Shown here: positions 1 through 6,625 of the stretch, piece by piece
How the letters are laid out: every line of letters starts with the position of its first letter
Position numbering within the stretch: position 1 is the stretch's first letter
Source of the DNA: JAVBNW01 sp031551255
Lineage (GTDB): Bacteria; Bacillota; Clostridia; Christensenellales; UBA1750
Direction of reading: 5' to 3'
DNA: 23,813 bases
Assembly (NCBI GenBank): GCA_031551255.1
Contig: JAVBNW010000122.1
Span: 1-23,813 of the forward strand
The notes under the pieces: model-generated
Told to the model about the DNA's origin: nothing
The model's input: only the letters and a program-made list of their open reading frames with translations
Databases searched by the model: none
Program-made: the position numbers and the translations under genes

Positions 1-1
1 C

Positions 2-292
2 ACGGCCTCGGCGTGGCGCAAGCCCGAATTTGGCCCGGATTGCGGCTATTTGCACTGGGTGGGAACCCATCCGGATTTTACGGGCAAGGGCTATGGCCGC
101 CTGCTCACCATCGCCGCGCTTTTACGCATGCGTTCCGAAGGATGCATTTGTTGCGTGCTCAACACCAGGGACTTTCGCGTGGCGGCGATCAACATCTATC
201 TAAAACTAGGCTTTCATATCTGCATGGACAGCCCTACGCTGCCGCGCCGATGGGCGGCCATTCTTGAAACAATCGGGTCCTATAAAAAATAG
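2..292 (+). CDS. GNAT-family N-acetyltransferase, C-terminal part (gene starts before window)
   Basis: The reading frame is open from the first full codon and ends at TAG 290-292, so only the last 96 residues are present. The piece VGTHPDFTGKGYGRLL carries the acetyl-CoA binding motif A of GNAT enzymes (Q/R-x-x-G-x-G/A, here TGKGYG), preceded by a beta strand (YLHWVGT). It is followed by the typical second half: N-TRDFRVAAINIYLKLGF, where the A-x-x-x-Y-x-x-x-GF pattern closes the fold. The substrate cannot be told. It ends 15 bases before the esterase gene, which has its own Shine-Dalgarno sequence, so the two could be co-transcribed. Confidence 0.85.
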   Translation, partial: TASAWRKPEFGPDCGYLHWVGTHPDFTGKGYGRLLTIAALLRMRSEGCICCVLNTRDFRVAAINIYLKLGFHICMDSPTLPRRWAAILETIGSYKK

Positions 293-307
293 CGGGAGGC
301 GGAATGT

Positions 308-1099
308 ATGGAACCTATCTACTTGTGGGAAAAAGACGTGCCCCTGTTCGACCCGGCGATCGGCCAACAGCCGCCGTCGATCAAGCCATTTCTGTCCGGC
401 GAAAAGGGCCGCGGCGCGGTGATCGTATTCCCCGGAGGCGGGTATGCGATGAAGGCCGACCACGAAAAAGACCCCATTGCCGAGGCGGTCGCCGTGTGCG
501 GCGTCAATGCGTTTGTATTGGATTACCGCGTCGCGCCCTACCATCACCCCGCCCCGCTGCTCGATGCGCAACGGGCAATCCGCACTGTACGCTACCATGC
601 GCGGGAATGGGGCATCGCCCCTGACCACATTGCGATTCTGGGCTTTTCGGCAGGCGGTCACCTATGCTCCATGGCAGCTACCCATTTTGATGCCGGAGAT
701 CCCGGCGCCGTCGACCCGGTCGACAGGGTTTCCTGCCGCCCGGACGGTTTTGTGCCGTGCTATGCCGTCAATAGCTTCAAGATGTTTTCACATACCGGAT
801 CGCAGGTGAATTTAACCGGAAAAGACGCCTTAAATCTTGATGAAGCGCGCTTCTTCTCCGCGGAGTTCAACGTAACGGCGGATACCCCACCCGCATTCGT
901 ATGGCACACCGCGCAGGATGGCGGGGTCCCGGTGGAGCAGTCCATGCGGCTCGCCCAGGCGCTGTTTGACAAAGGTATCCCCTGCGCGCTGCACATATTC
1001 CCGTTTGGCCAACACGGCATAGGGCTGGGGCTTGACAACCCGCAGGCGAAGGCATGGCCGGGCCTGCTCAGGGATTGGCTGCTCGACATGGGCTATTGA
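308..1099 (+). CDS. Alpha/beta-hydrolase esterase (acetyl-esterase / BD-FAE-like)
   Basis: A complete 263-residue alpha/beta hydrolase. PGGGY near residue 40 is the oxyanion-hole loop (HGGG-like), GFSAGGH near residue 115 is the nucleophile elbow with the catalytic Ser, and the late segments HTAQDGGVP and GQHGIGL supply the expected acid (Asp) and His. Enzymes with this layout remove acetyl or other short acyl groups from sugars and plant polysaccharides, and no signal peptide is seen, so it should act in the cytoplasm on imported sugars. The start at 308 is chosen over the out-of-frame ATG at 304 because it opens the hydrolase frame and sits about six bases after GGGAGGCGG (294-302). The downstream sugar isomerase-like gene suggests a small carbohydrate-use cluster; that link is inference. 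Confidence 0.85.
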   Translation: MEPIYLWEKDVPLFDPAIGQQPPSIKPFLSGEKGRGAVIVFPGGGYAMKADHEKDPIAEAVAVCGVNAFVLDYRVAPYHHPAPLLDAQRAIRTVRYHAREWGIAPDHIAILGFSAGGHLCSMAATHFDAGDPGAVDPVDRVSCRPDGFVPCYAVNSFKMFSHTGSQVNLTGKDALNLDEARFFSAEFNVTADTPPAFVWHTAQDGGVPVEQSMRLAQALFDKGIPCALHIFPFGQHGIGLGLDNPQAKAWPGLLRDWLLDMGY

Positions 1100-1156
1100 C
1101 CTGATCGGTCGTTTTCGCTCGCTGCCAATGCTTGTAACTAGGAAAGGAAGTGCCGC

Positions 1157-2017
1157 ATGAAATCAGGGGTCAGCTCTTATAGCTTTAATCAAGCTATACA
1201 GGCAGGGCGCATTACGCTATACGAGGCGATCGATCAGGCCGCGCGAATGGGCTTTGCGACGATAGATTTCTCCGTTTTGATCCTGCCCGGCGAAACGCCG
1301 GCAGGCGCGGCGGCCAAGCTGCGCAAACGCGCAAAGGATGCGGGGATTGAAGTCGTGAACTACGCCGTGGGCGCAGATTTTTTGCTCAACGGCGTGGATG
1401 CGAGCGCGGAGATTCTTTGCCACGAGTTGGATATCGCCGCGGAGCTGGGGGCCAAGACATTCCGCAACGACGCCAGCGCAGGGCTGCGCAAGGGCGCCGC
1501 GCGGCTTGTGCCTTTTGCGCACGCGCTGCCCGAACTTGCGCAGGGCTACCGGCGCGTCGCGGAACACGCAGCCTCTTTAGGCATTCGCTCAATGGTGGAA
1601 AACCACGGCTACTATTGCCAGGATTCGGAAAGGATTGAGGCGCTGATTCTCGCGGTAGATCACGAGAATTTCGGCGTATTGCTGGATGTCGGCAACTTCG
1701 CGTGCGCGGATGAGGATCCCATATCTGCTTGTGCCCGCCTCGCCCCCTATGCGTTTCACGTTCATGCAAAAGATTTTCACTATAAGCCTGCCGGCATCCC
1801 GTCGCCGGGATGGGGCTGGTTTCCAACGCGCGCGGGGGCGCATCTGCGCGGAGCCGTTATAGGCCATGGGGATATTCCGGTTGCCGAATGTGTGCGGGTC
1901 ATCGGGCAATCGGGTTATGACGGCGCTGTTGCGATCGAATTCGAGGGCGTTGAAGACTGCCTGGCAGCGCTTGAAGCCGGAAAAAGGAACCTGGATGCAC
2001 TTCTGACTTCCCGATAA
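1157..2017 (+). CDS. Sugar-phosphate isomerase/epimerase-like TIM-barrel protein
   Basis: A 286-residue protein of the xylose-isomerase-like TIM barrel family (AP endonuclease 2 fold). It opens with KSGVSSYSF, the usual first beta strand. The metal-binding ligands of the family are visible: Glu in VENHGYY, Asp in LLDVGNF, His in FHVHAKDFH, and a final Glu in AIEFEG. Members interconvert ketose and aldose or epimerise sugars and inositol derivatives with a divalent metal; the substrate here is unknown. AGGAAAGGAAG at 1140-1150 is a good ribosome binding site for the ATG at 1157. The 57-base gap from the esterase gene fits an operon. The length is normal and no damage is seen. Confidence 0.85.
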   Translation: MKSGVSSYSFNQAIQAGRITLYEAIDQAARMGFATIDFSVLILPGETPAGAAAKLRKRAKDAGIEVVNYAVGADFLLNGVDASAEILCHELDIAAELGAKTFRNDASAGLRKGAARLVPFAHALPELAQGYRRVAEHAASLGIRSMVENHGYYCQDSERIEALILAVDHENFGVLLDVGNFACADEDPISACARLAPYAFHVHAKDFHYKPAGIPSPGWGWFPTRAGAHLRGAVIGHGDIPVAECVRVIGQSGYDGAVAIEFEGVEDCLAALEAGKRNLDALLTSR

Positions 2018-2117
2018 ACCACAGCCGCCTATGCGCAAATTGTAAGGTTATGTTACTCATCAAGAATGCTCCCCCGCGGGATCTTTCTATAGCAGGCGCT
2101 CAATGTGAAATAGGGGT

Positions 2118-2151
2118 GGCTTTGTGAGCGGAAGAACTCCGCCGCAAAGCC
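2118..2151. other. Stem-loop downstream of the isomerase gene
   Basis: GGCTTTG (2118-2124) pairs with CAAAGCC (2145-2151), and inside it GCGGA (2128-2132) pairs with TCCGC (2138-2142), giving a two-part stem. No run of T follows on either side, so it is not a textbook intrinsic terminator, though it may stop or protect the upstream transcript. The rest of the 2018-2268 gap shows nothing I recognise. Confidence 0.4.
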
Positions 2152-2268
2152 GCCGCTGCCCGCACGGAACGCTGGTTTTGCCGCAACTTCCTAGGTCGCC
2201 GGCCTGCCCATAGGAGCGATGTTGCCTACCTTTTAAATAAAATTACCTTGAACGCATCAAATTCCGCC

Positions 2269-2297
2269 TTGCCTTTTATGCGTATTTGCTTTATACT
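2269..2297 (+). promoter_or_regulatory. Predicted sigma-A promoter of tRNA-Pro
   Basis: TTGCCT (2269-2274) and TATACT (2292-2297) are separated by exactly 17 bases. The -10 box ends 12 bases before the first tRNA base, so transcription would start a few bases upstream of the mature 5' end, as is usual for bacterial tRNA genes. Confidence 0.6.
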
Positions 2298-2309
2298 ACC
2301 GTGTGTTGC

Positions 2310-2386
2310 CTGGGTGTGGCGCAGTTTGGTAGCGTGCTTGAATGGGGTTCAAGAGGCCGGAGGTTCGAATCCTCTCACCCAGACCA
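2310..2386 (+). tRNA. tRNA-Pro (anticodon GGG)
   Basis: A full cloverleaf can be drawn over 77 bases including an encoded CCA. The acceptor stem is CTGGGTG/CACCCAG with discriminator A. The D stem GCGC/GCGT encloses AGTTTGGTA. The anticodon stem CTTGA/TCAAG carries loop ATGGGGT, giving anticodon GGG at positions 34-36 with G37, which is usual for proline tRNAs. The T arm is GGAGG-TTCGAAT-CCTCT. It reads proline codon CCC (and CCT by wobble). Remains of an integrative element begin within a few bases of its 3' end, but no second copy of the tRNA 3' end was seen elsewhere in the window. Confidence 0.95.
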
Positions 2387-2390
2387 TACC

Positions 2391-2444
2391 GAGTGTTCTT
2401 ATAGGGCTTGAGAATGGTAACGACATTTTCAAGTTGGAACACTC
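2391..2444. repeat. Long interrupted inverted repeat at the presumed element end
   Basis: GAGTGTTC (2391-2398) is matched by GAACACTC (2437-2444), and inside it CTTGAGAATG (2407-2416) pairs with CATTTTCAAG (2424-2433) with a single G-T wobble, leaving a seven-base loop. The structure begins four bases after the tRNA CCA end and runs into the stop codon of the recombinase remnant on the other strand. It could be an element terminus or attachment structure, or a bidirectional stop for the two facing transcripts; no T-run supports the latter. Confidence 0.55.
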
Positions 2445-2736
2445 AAAGGTTCACAGCATTTGGGGATTGGGAGTAGCTAACAGCTACTCCTTTTCTCGTT
2501 TGCATCCGCACTTCGGGAGCAGGCAACTTGAGGATGTTGGGAATCTCGATGGAGCCGACGCAGGTGTAGTGGATTTTGAGCTTCTGCACATGAACCCCGT
2601 CCACCTTTTCCGATTGATACACCTCGATGCGCTCAATGAGATGCTGTAGCTCTCCCCCTCAAGGTTGTCGTCGCGCGAGGCGCGCGTACAGGAAAGCGGT
2701 ATTATCTCGGTTCTTTCTACCGATTGACTGTTTCAC
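2443..2736 (-). pseudogene. Serine recombinase (TnpX/TndX type) remnant with large internal deletion
   Basis: Reading the minus strand from a GTG at 2736, just behind AAAGGAGG (2741-2748), gives MKQSIGRKNRDNTAFLYAR, the N-terminus of clostridial large serine recombinases. After a one-base frameshift comes RDDNLEGESYSI, also typical. The frame then jumps directly to LIERIEVYQSEKVDG followed by QKLKIHYTCVGSIEIPN and RKGVAVSYS, the last residues of the DUF4368 C-terminal region, ending at the stop at 2443-2445. More than 300 residues of recombinase and zinc-ribbon domain are therefore missing. The position that should be the nucleophile Ser (R-L-S-R-D-D in relatives) reads Ala (CTCGCGCGA). It is dead. 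Such enzymes excise and integrate mobile elements and usually sit at one end of the element, as here. Confidence 0.8.
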
Positions 2737-2826
2737 ATGTCCTCCTTTCCGACAGTCAAACACGCAGTATTTACGATATTATTATACCGCCCATGGCCGT
2801 CAAAATCAGCCCTAAACGGCTGTGTG

Positions 2827-2964
2827 TCAGGCTTCCGCGTCCGTCCGCAAGAGCCGGAGCAAAACCGTTCCGAGGGTTTCGGGGGAATTGGTTTGGAAAA
2901 CACGCTCCACCATAAAGACTCTACCATCTATCGAATACTTGGAATTGCCGTTCGTGATGCGTTT
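2827..2964 (-). pseudogene. TnpW-like small mobile-element protein, N-terminus lost
   Basis: The minus-strand frame ending at 2827 reads NGNSKYSIDGRVFMVERVF and then ETLGTVLLRLLRTDAEA. This follows the pattern Y-x-I-x-G-x-x-(Y/F)-x-V ... E-T-L ... R-L-L of the short TnpW-family proteins that lie immediately before the serine recombinase in clostridial elements; that order is kept here, with the recombinase remnant starting 90 bases further on. No convincing start codon or ribosome binding site belongs to it: upstream, its frame runs out of phase through the receiver-like pseudogene, suggesting a deletion fused the two. The function of the family is not established. The family assignment is from remembered pattern only. 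Confidence 0.5.
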
Positions 2965-3359
2965 ATCCGCAGGTATGGGCGGCGCTGGCGGTTGCGCAGG
3001 GAATAGTGTTCGAAATAGGCGAGCCCGTGCACGACGTTCCCCTCGGGATCGTCCAGCCAATCGGCGTATATATCCGCGCCGAGGCGCAGCGCTTCGTCCA
3101 ATTCAGCGATGGAATAGCGCGACGTGACGATATGGATAGGCAGCGCCGTGGCGTCCCGCAGGATGGGCAGTTACCGGGTAAATGGAACGCTATCGGCGTT
3201 GATGTCCACGGCGATATAGGCTGTGCTGTTTTGCAGGCGGGCGATGGCATCCAATATGGAGAAAACCCATTCCAACGCGATGCCGTGGGCGAGCCAGTGC
3301 ATCTCCTGCTGCGCGTGGCGGGCATCATCCCGTTCCACGGCGAGAAGAGAGCGCCGCAT
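2928..3359 (-). pseudogene. Receiver-like regulator of a mobile element, nonsense mutation and truncated end
   Basis: The ATG at 3359 follows a strong AAAGGAGAG site. It opens MRRSLLAVERDD, then LEWVFSILDAIARLQ, YIAVDINADSVPFTR and an in-frame TAA (about 3171-3173). The same frame continues without shift as LPILRDATALPIHIVTSRYS and ELDEALRLGADIYADW, stopping at 2928-2930. The pattern (two acidic residues after the first strand, VDIN where the phospho-acceptor lies, I-V-T-S, and a final helix) matches receiver-domain proteins found in clostridial elements. A DNA-binding domain would normally follow but is absent; the frame runs instead into the TnpW-like piece. One nonsense codon plus a truncated end make a functional product unlikely. 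The family call is by pattern. Confidence 0.65.
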
Positions 3360-3410
3360 TGGGAATCTCTCCTTTCTACTGGATTCTACTGGATTTTGTT
3401 GGGTCGGAAA

Positions 3411-3435
3411 GGCCGCCCCTCAATGAGAAGCGGCC
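3411..3435 (-). terminator. Stem-loop terminator after the surface-protein pseudogene
   Basis: GGCCGC (3411-3416) pairs with GCGGCC (3430-3435), with an inner CTC/GAG pair (3419-3421 and 3425-3427). On the minus strand the hairpin lies about 20 bases after the stop codon at 3457 and is followed by CTTTCC, a short T-rich tail. Confidence 0.5.
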
Positions 3436-3456
3436 ATGCGCGTGCGAAGAAATAGT

Positions 3457-5192
3457 CTACGGCTGCACGCACTTCCCGTTCTTGATGTACGCCGCCTCGC
3501 CGCCATGCTGGACGATCCACCATGTCTTGTACCGCCCGATGAGCTGCGCGCTGTCGCCTTTGCAGAGCGTAGCCAGCCGGTACTTGCTCGATGTGCTCAT
3601 GCGGGACTGGATGTACACTTTGCCCAGGATATCCGCCGCATACGGCTTGCAGAAGACGGCGCCCACATTAATTCGCCGAGACGTAGGCGTAGCCCGCCGC
3701 GTTGCCCCAGGCGATTTTGTAGAAGCCGTAGCTGTGTAGCCCTTGGGCGCCACGTAGCCCAGCAGCGTGATCTCATTGCCCTTCTGCAGCTGCCCGATGG
3801 CCTTCTTCTTCGCGCTCGGCTCGGGGCGCACGTTGACCTTGGCGGTCATGATGGCGACGCACTGCTGCTGCGGGGCCGCGTCCGCCGCGCCTGCCGTGAA
3901 CGCCACTTCCTTGGATACCGCGTACCCGCCCGTGGAGTTGCGCACGATACATCGCACGGTGCAGCTCCGGCCGGGCGTCAGGCCGGTGTAATCGAAATTG
4001 GCCGCCGTCGCGCCGTGGATGTTGGCCCAGGCGTCATCCGCCTGCTTGGCCTGCCACTGCTAGGTTTGGCTGTAGCCTTCGCTGGCCGCGTTGATGGAGA
4101 GCGCAGCGCCGCTTACCTTGGGACGTAGGAGATGACAGGGGTGACGTAGGAGGGCCAGCTGCCACCCGAAGAAGCATTGCCGGTGCTTTGCTGTTGCGTG
4201 TAGATTGCCGTCATCACCGCGCTGTCGGTCATGCCCGCCTTTTCAGCATAGGCTTTGAGCGTCGTGCCCATCGGCACGTTGATTGCGCCGGAATACGTCA
4301 GCTTTGCGGCATTGGTTGTCGGGTCGCTCCCGTCCAGCGTGTAGTAAATAGTCGCGCCTGCCGTCGTACTTGTGGCGTTACAGACTGCGCTGAGGCATAT
4401 GTGCCGCCTGCTGGGTTTGCGGCAGGCGTGGAAACTGTTTCAGCCTCCCTAGTAACAGCAAGAGTATAAGTGTTTGATAGCATACCTGCCGTACCGGTAG
4501 CTGAAACGATGACGGAAATGGTGTTGCTGCCCACATTCGGGCTAATTAGAGCGCTGGCCACTCCATTTCCATTTGCGACTCTATTAACTGTGACTGCACC
4601 GCTTGGCGTCTGCGCATCCAATGCCGGTGTTACCGTTATCGAATCGACAGAGTATGGAACGATTGCCGTATATGCATTGGTTCCTGCGTCGAATGTCGAT
4701 GAAAAGGCGCCGAGACTAGATGTAAGGCTTGTTAGTGAAGGGAGCACCGCGGTTGTAATATCGCTCAGCCCGGCACCAAAGCCGCCGAAAGGCTTATAGT
4801 CATTTTCGAATGTTTTGGTGTATGTATTCCCTGGGATGGATGCCGATGGAGTGCCGGTAATTTGTCTCGTATCATCATACTGATACGAAGTCTTTGGGTT
4901 TGCATGGGTTAATCCCGGCGATATGCTACCGCTCACCTCAGTAATGACAGCTTGCGTCATCCCATCAAATTCAAAAGTCAGCTGGCATGGTACGCCTGCC
5001 GTAATACTGCCGGAAGGATTATAAGTGTCGCTGAATCCGGAATATCCAAAAAAGGTAAATAAAGGGGGGATCGTAAATAGGCATTATTGGGCATGAACCC
5101 GTACCCGCTTGCGCCGTCATGGGGAAAGAAACGGCAACGACGAGCGTTAATGCTATGCGCATCCATGCCCGAAAAATGTTCTATTTTCGCAT
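3457..5192 (-). pseudogene. Exported multidomain surface protein (cadherin-like, chitobiase-type and SH3 domains), frameshifted
   Basis: The start is taken at ATG 5192, behind a GGAGGAAGG-like site; the fourth codon is already TAG, after which the frame gives a clear signal peptide (MRIALTLVVAVSFPMTAQAG). A frame change follows, then GFSDTYNPSGSITAGV and an intact stretch 4300-4960 containing a cadherin-like beta-sandwich (SLTSLTSSLGAFSSTFDAG ... YTLAVTRE). Next comes a chitobiase/hexosaminidase C-terminal-type repeat (PAANPAGGTYASAQSVT, then in another frame ATIYYTLDGSDPTT). After an Ig-like stretch with a TAG codon (SQT-stop-QWQAKQ) come two bacterial SH3 modules, the first frameshifted, the last ending WWIVQHGGEAAYIKNG. 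Together this is a wall-binding or adhesion-type secreted protein, now interrupted by at least four lesions. It lies 10 bases after the mini-lectin gene, so the two were probably one transcript. Confidence 0.8.
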
Positions 5193-5202
5193 GCCTTCCC
5201 TC

Positions 5203-5421
5203 CTATCCTATCCACACGTCGATAGCGTCGAGCTTTTGGCCGCTGCGCCCGTGGAACGCGAGCAATCCATAGCCGTTGTATTGTAGGAACTCATAGCTGC
5301 CGCCGCCGTATCCATAGAAGCCGATGGCCCCAGCGGCAAAGGCGGTGGTGGGTAGCAGACCAACACACAAAATAATCGCAACCGCCAGCGCGCCCAATTT
5401 CTTGATCCATACTTTTCGCAT
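5203..5421 (-). CDS. Small exported protein with jacalin-like lectin C-terminal motif
   Basis: A 72-residue protein. Residues 1-29 form a textbook signal peptide (basic MRKVWIKK, hydrophobic ALAVAIILCVGLL, cleavage after TTAFA). The mature part of about 43 residues is Gly/Tyr-rich: GAIGFYGYGGGSYEF and then GLLAFHGRSGQKLDAIDVWI. That second stretch matches the closing strands of jacalin-related lectins (G-F-x-G-R-S-G-x-x-L-D-A-I-G-V), and the first resembles the preceding GPFGG-G-T-x-F strand. A full jacalin domain is about 130 residues, so this holds only the last third. AAGGAG lies seven bases before the ATG at 5421. It may be a remnant of a longer lectin or a genuine mini-protein; no frameshift is visible inside it. 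Carbohydrate binding is inference. Confidence 0.65.
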   Translation of the reverse strand: MRKVWIKKLGALAVAIILCVGLLPTTAFAAGAIGFYGYGGGSYEFLQYNGYGLLAFHGRSGQKLDAIDVWIG

Positions 5422-5480
5422 GAAAACTCCTTCTTCAATTTGAACAAATATGAAACTGCTTTCTGTATGTGCCTTGCTGT

Positions 5481-5822
5481 TCAGCGCCCAAAGGTAAAAC
5501 GGTATCCACTTCCCGGTATCTCTTCAACGAGCGGCCCGCCTCTGCCTTTGGCGGTCACTGCTTTCACCATTCCGTCAAGCCCACGCCGCGCCGCTTCCCG
5601 CAAGTCCTTTCCATCCGGCGGCTCCCACACCGCCCGGTACAAATCCTCAAAGGCGATCCATTCTCCCTCCCGCTGCGCCAGCAGGAACAGCGCGTCGAAT
5701 TCATTCTCGGAAAGCTCGAGGTCTACATCCTTGAGATACGCCCGGTACCGCTTCGTATCCATCACCAACGGCCCGGTTTCGAGGAAACGCCTCGGTTTCG
5801 CGTTTCGCATGCAATCACTCAA
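5481..5822 (-). CDS. Receiverless OmpR/PhoB-type winged-helix regulator
   Basis: A 113-residue protein that is essentially only a Trans_reg_C DNA-binding domain: LELSENEFDALFLLA is the opening helix, FEDLYRAVW the support helix, a recognition-helix region with two Arg (EAARRGLDGMVKAV), and EEIPGSGYRFTF the C-terminal hairpin (family form R-G-x-G-Y-x-F). No phospho-receiver precedes it. The TTG at 5822 is preferred over ATG 5810 because GAGGT (5831-5835) lies eight bases before it. The gene is separated by a terminator from the complete response regulator upstream (5924-6625), whose winged helix has the same YRAVW signature, so the two may be paralogues. Downstream genes encode exported proteins that it may control; that is inference from position. 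Confidence 0.75.
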   Translation of the reverse strand: MSDCMRNAKPRRFLETGPLVMDTKRYRAYLKDVDLELSENEFDALFLLAQREGEWIAFEDLYRAVWEPPDGKDLREAARRGLDGMVKAVTAKGRGGPLVEEIPGSGYRFTFGR

Positions 5823-5875
5823 TGCCCATCACCTCGCTTAGCATCATGATTTTAGCAGCTGGAAACAACAAAAAC

Positions 5876-5901
5876 GCCCGATTAACAATTGTTAATCGGG
5901 C
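5876..5901 (-). terminator. Intrinsic terminator of the sensor operon (perfect palindrome)
   Basis: A 26-base perfect palindrome (5876-5901, stem starting GCCCGATTAAC) lies 23 bases after the stop of the response regulator gene. On the minus strand it is followed by GTTTTTGTTGTTT, so it should end transcription of the three-gene operon before the receiverless regulator gene. Confidence 0.8.
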
Positions 5902-5923
5902 AGTCAACAAATGGTAGTTGCAG

Positions 5924-6625
5924 CTAGATCTGAGCAGCGAAAGACCGGCAGACATACCGCTTTCTATCGATCAAATGAATCGCCACGGAGGTCTCGTCAT
6001 CCATCCGCACCTTTTTTCGCAGCTGCGCGATATGAACCCGTACGGTTTGCACGCTGTTGTTGGCTTCCTGCTCCCACACGGCGCGGTAGACCTCTTCGGG
6101 CGAATACTCGATGTTCATGTTCTGCACGAAGAACAGCAGCAGCGCAAACTCTCTGGGCTTGAGCAGCAAATCCTCGCCGTAAAGGTACGCCCGCTGGGTT
6201 ATGATGTTCAGTGTCACAGGCCCAACCGATATGCCGCTGGGGAAGCGCCGTCGATCCATCTCCACCCGCCGCAGCAGCGCCTCGGCGCGGGCAAGCAATT
6301 CCCCTATCTGAAAGGGCTTCACCATGTATTCGTCGCCGCCATTTTTTAGTCCCTGGATGATGTGCGACTGCTCGCCCAGCACCGTCAGGAAGATCACGGG
6401 CGCGGCGTGCTTCGCGCGGATCTCGCGGCAGAAATCCAGGCCGGAGCCGTCCGGCATCATGATGTCCAGCACGATCAGGTCGGGCGGCGCTTCGCTAAGC
6501 CGCCTACGTGCCTCGGCAAGCGTTTCGGCGGCGCGCACCGCGTACCCGGCCTGGATAAACGCGGCGGCGTTCAGCTCCAACACGCTTTTGTTGTCCTCGA
6601 TCATCAGTACAGTTGCCTTGCTCAT
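5924..6625 (-). CDS. OmpR-family response regulator
   Basis: A 233-residue two-domain regulator. The receiver spans residues 4-118: acidic pair ED at 10-11, phospho-acceptor Asp54 in LIVLDIMMPDG, Thr in VIFLTV, and Lys in MVKPF. The winged helix follows at about 135-228 (LKPREFALLLFFV, YSPEEVYRAVW, VQTVRVHIAQLRKKV). The start ATG overlaps the stop of the kinase gene by four bases (ATGA), so the pair is translationally coupled. It should be phosphorylated by that kinase and act on DNA; targets are unknown but the operon itself and the neighbouring exported-protein genes are the nearest candidates. Ending at a strong terminator (5876-5901). Confidence 0.93.
   Translation of the reverse strand: MSKATVLMIEDNKSVLELNAAAFIQAGYAVRAAETLAEARRRLSEAPPDLIVLDIMMPDGSGLDFCREIRAKHAAPVIFLTVLGEQSHIIQGLKNGGDEYMVKPFQIGELLARAEALLRRVEMDRRRFPSGISVGPVTLNIITQRAYLYGEDLLLKPREFALLLFFVQNMNIEYSPEEVYRAVWEQEANNSVQTVRVHIAQLRKKVRMDDETSVAIHLIDRKRYVCRSFAAQI

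Noticed and set aside
2310..2386. tRNA-Pro 3' end as a duplicated attachment site
   Set aside because: No second copy of the T-arm/acceptor sequence was found in the window, and large serine recombinases do not usually target tRNA genes, so adjacency may be chance.
2248..2649. Plus-strand open frame covering tRNA-Pro and beyond
   Set aside because: It contains the tRNA and is antisense to the recombinase C-terminus, which has clear DUF4368-type sequence.
3360..3410. Short tandem repeat TACTGGATTC/TACTGGATTT near 3377-3396 as a possible recombination or phase-variation site
   Set aside because: Only two 10-base copies, in an untranslated region upstream of a dead gene; no further support.
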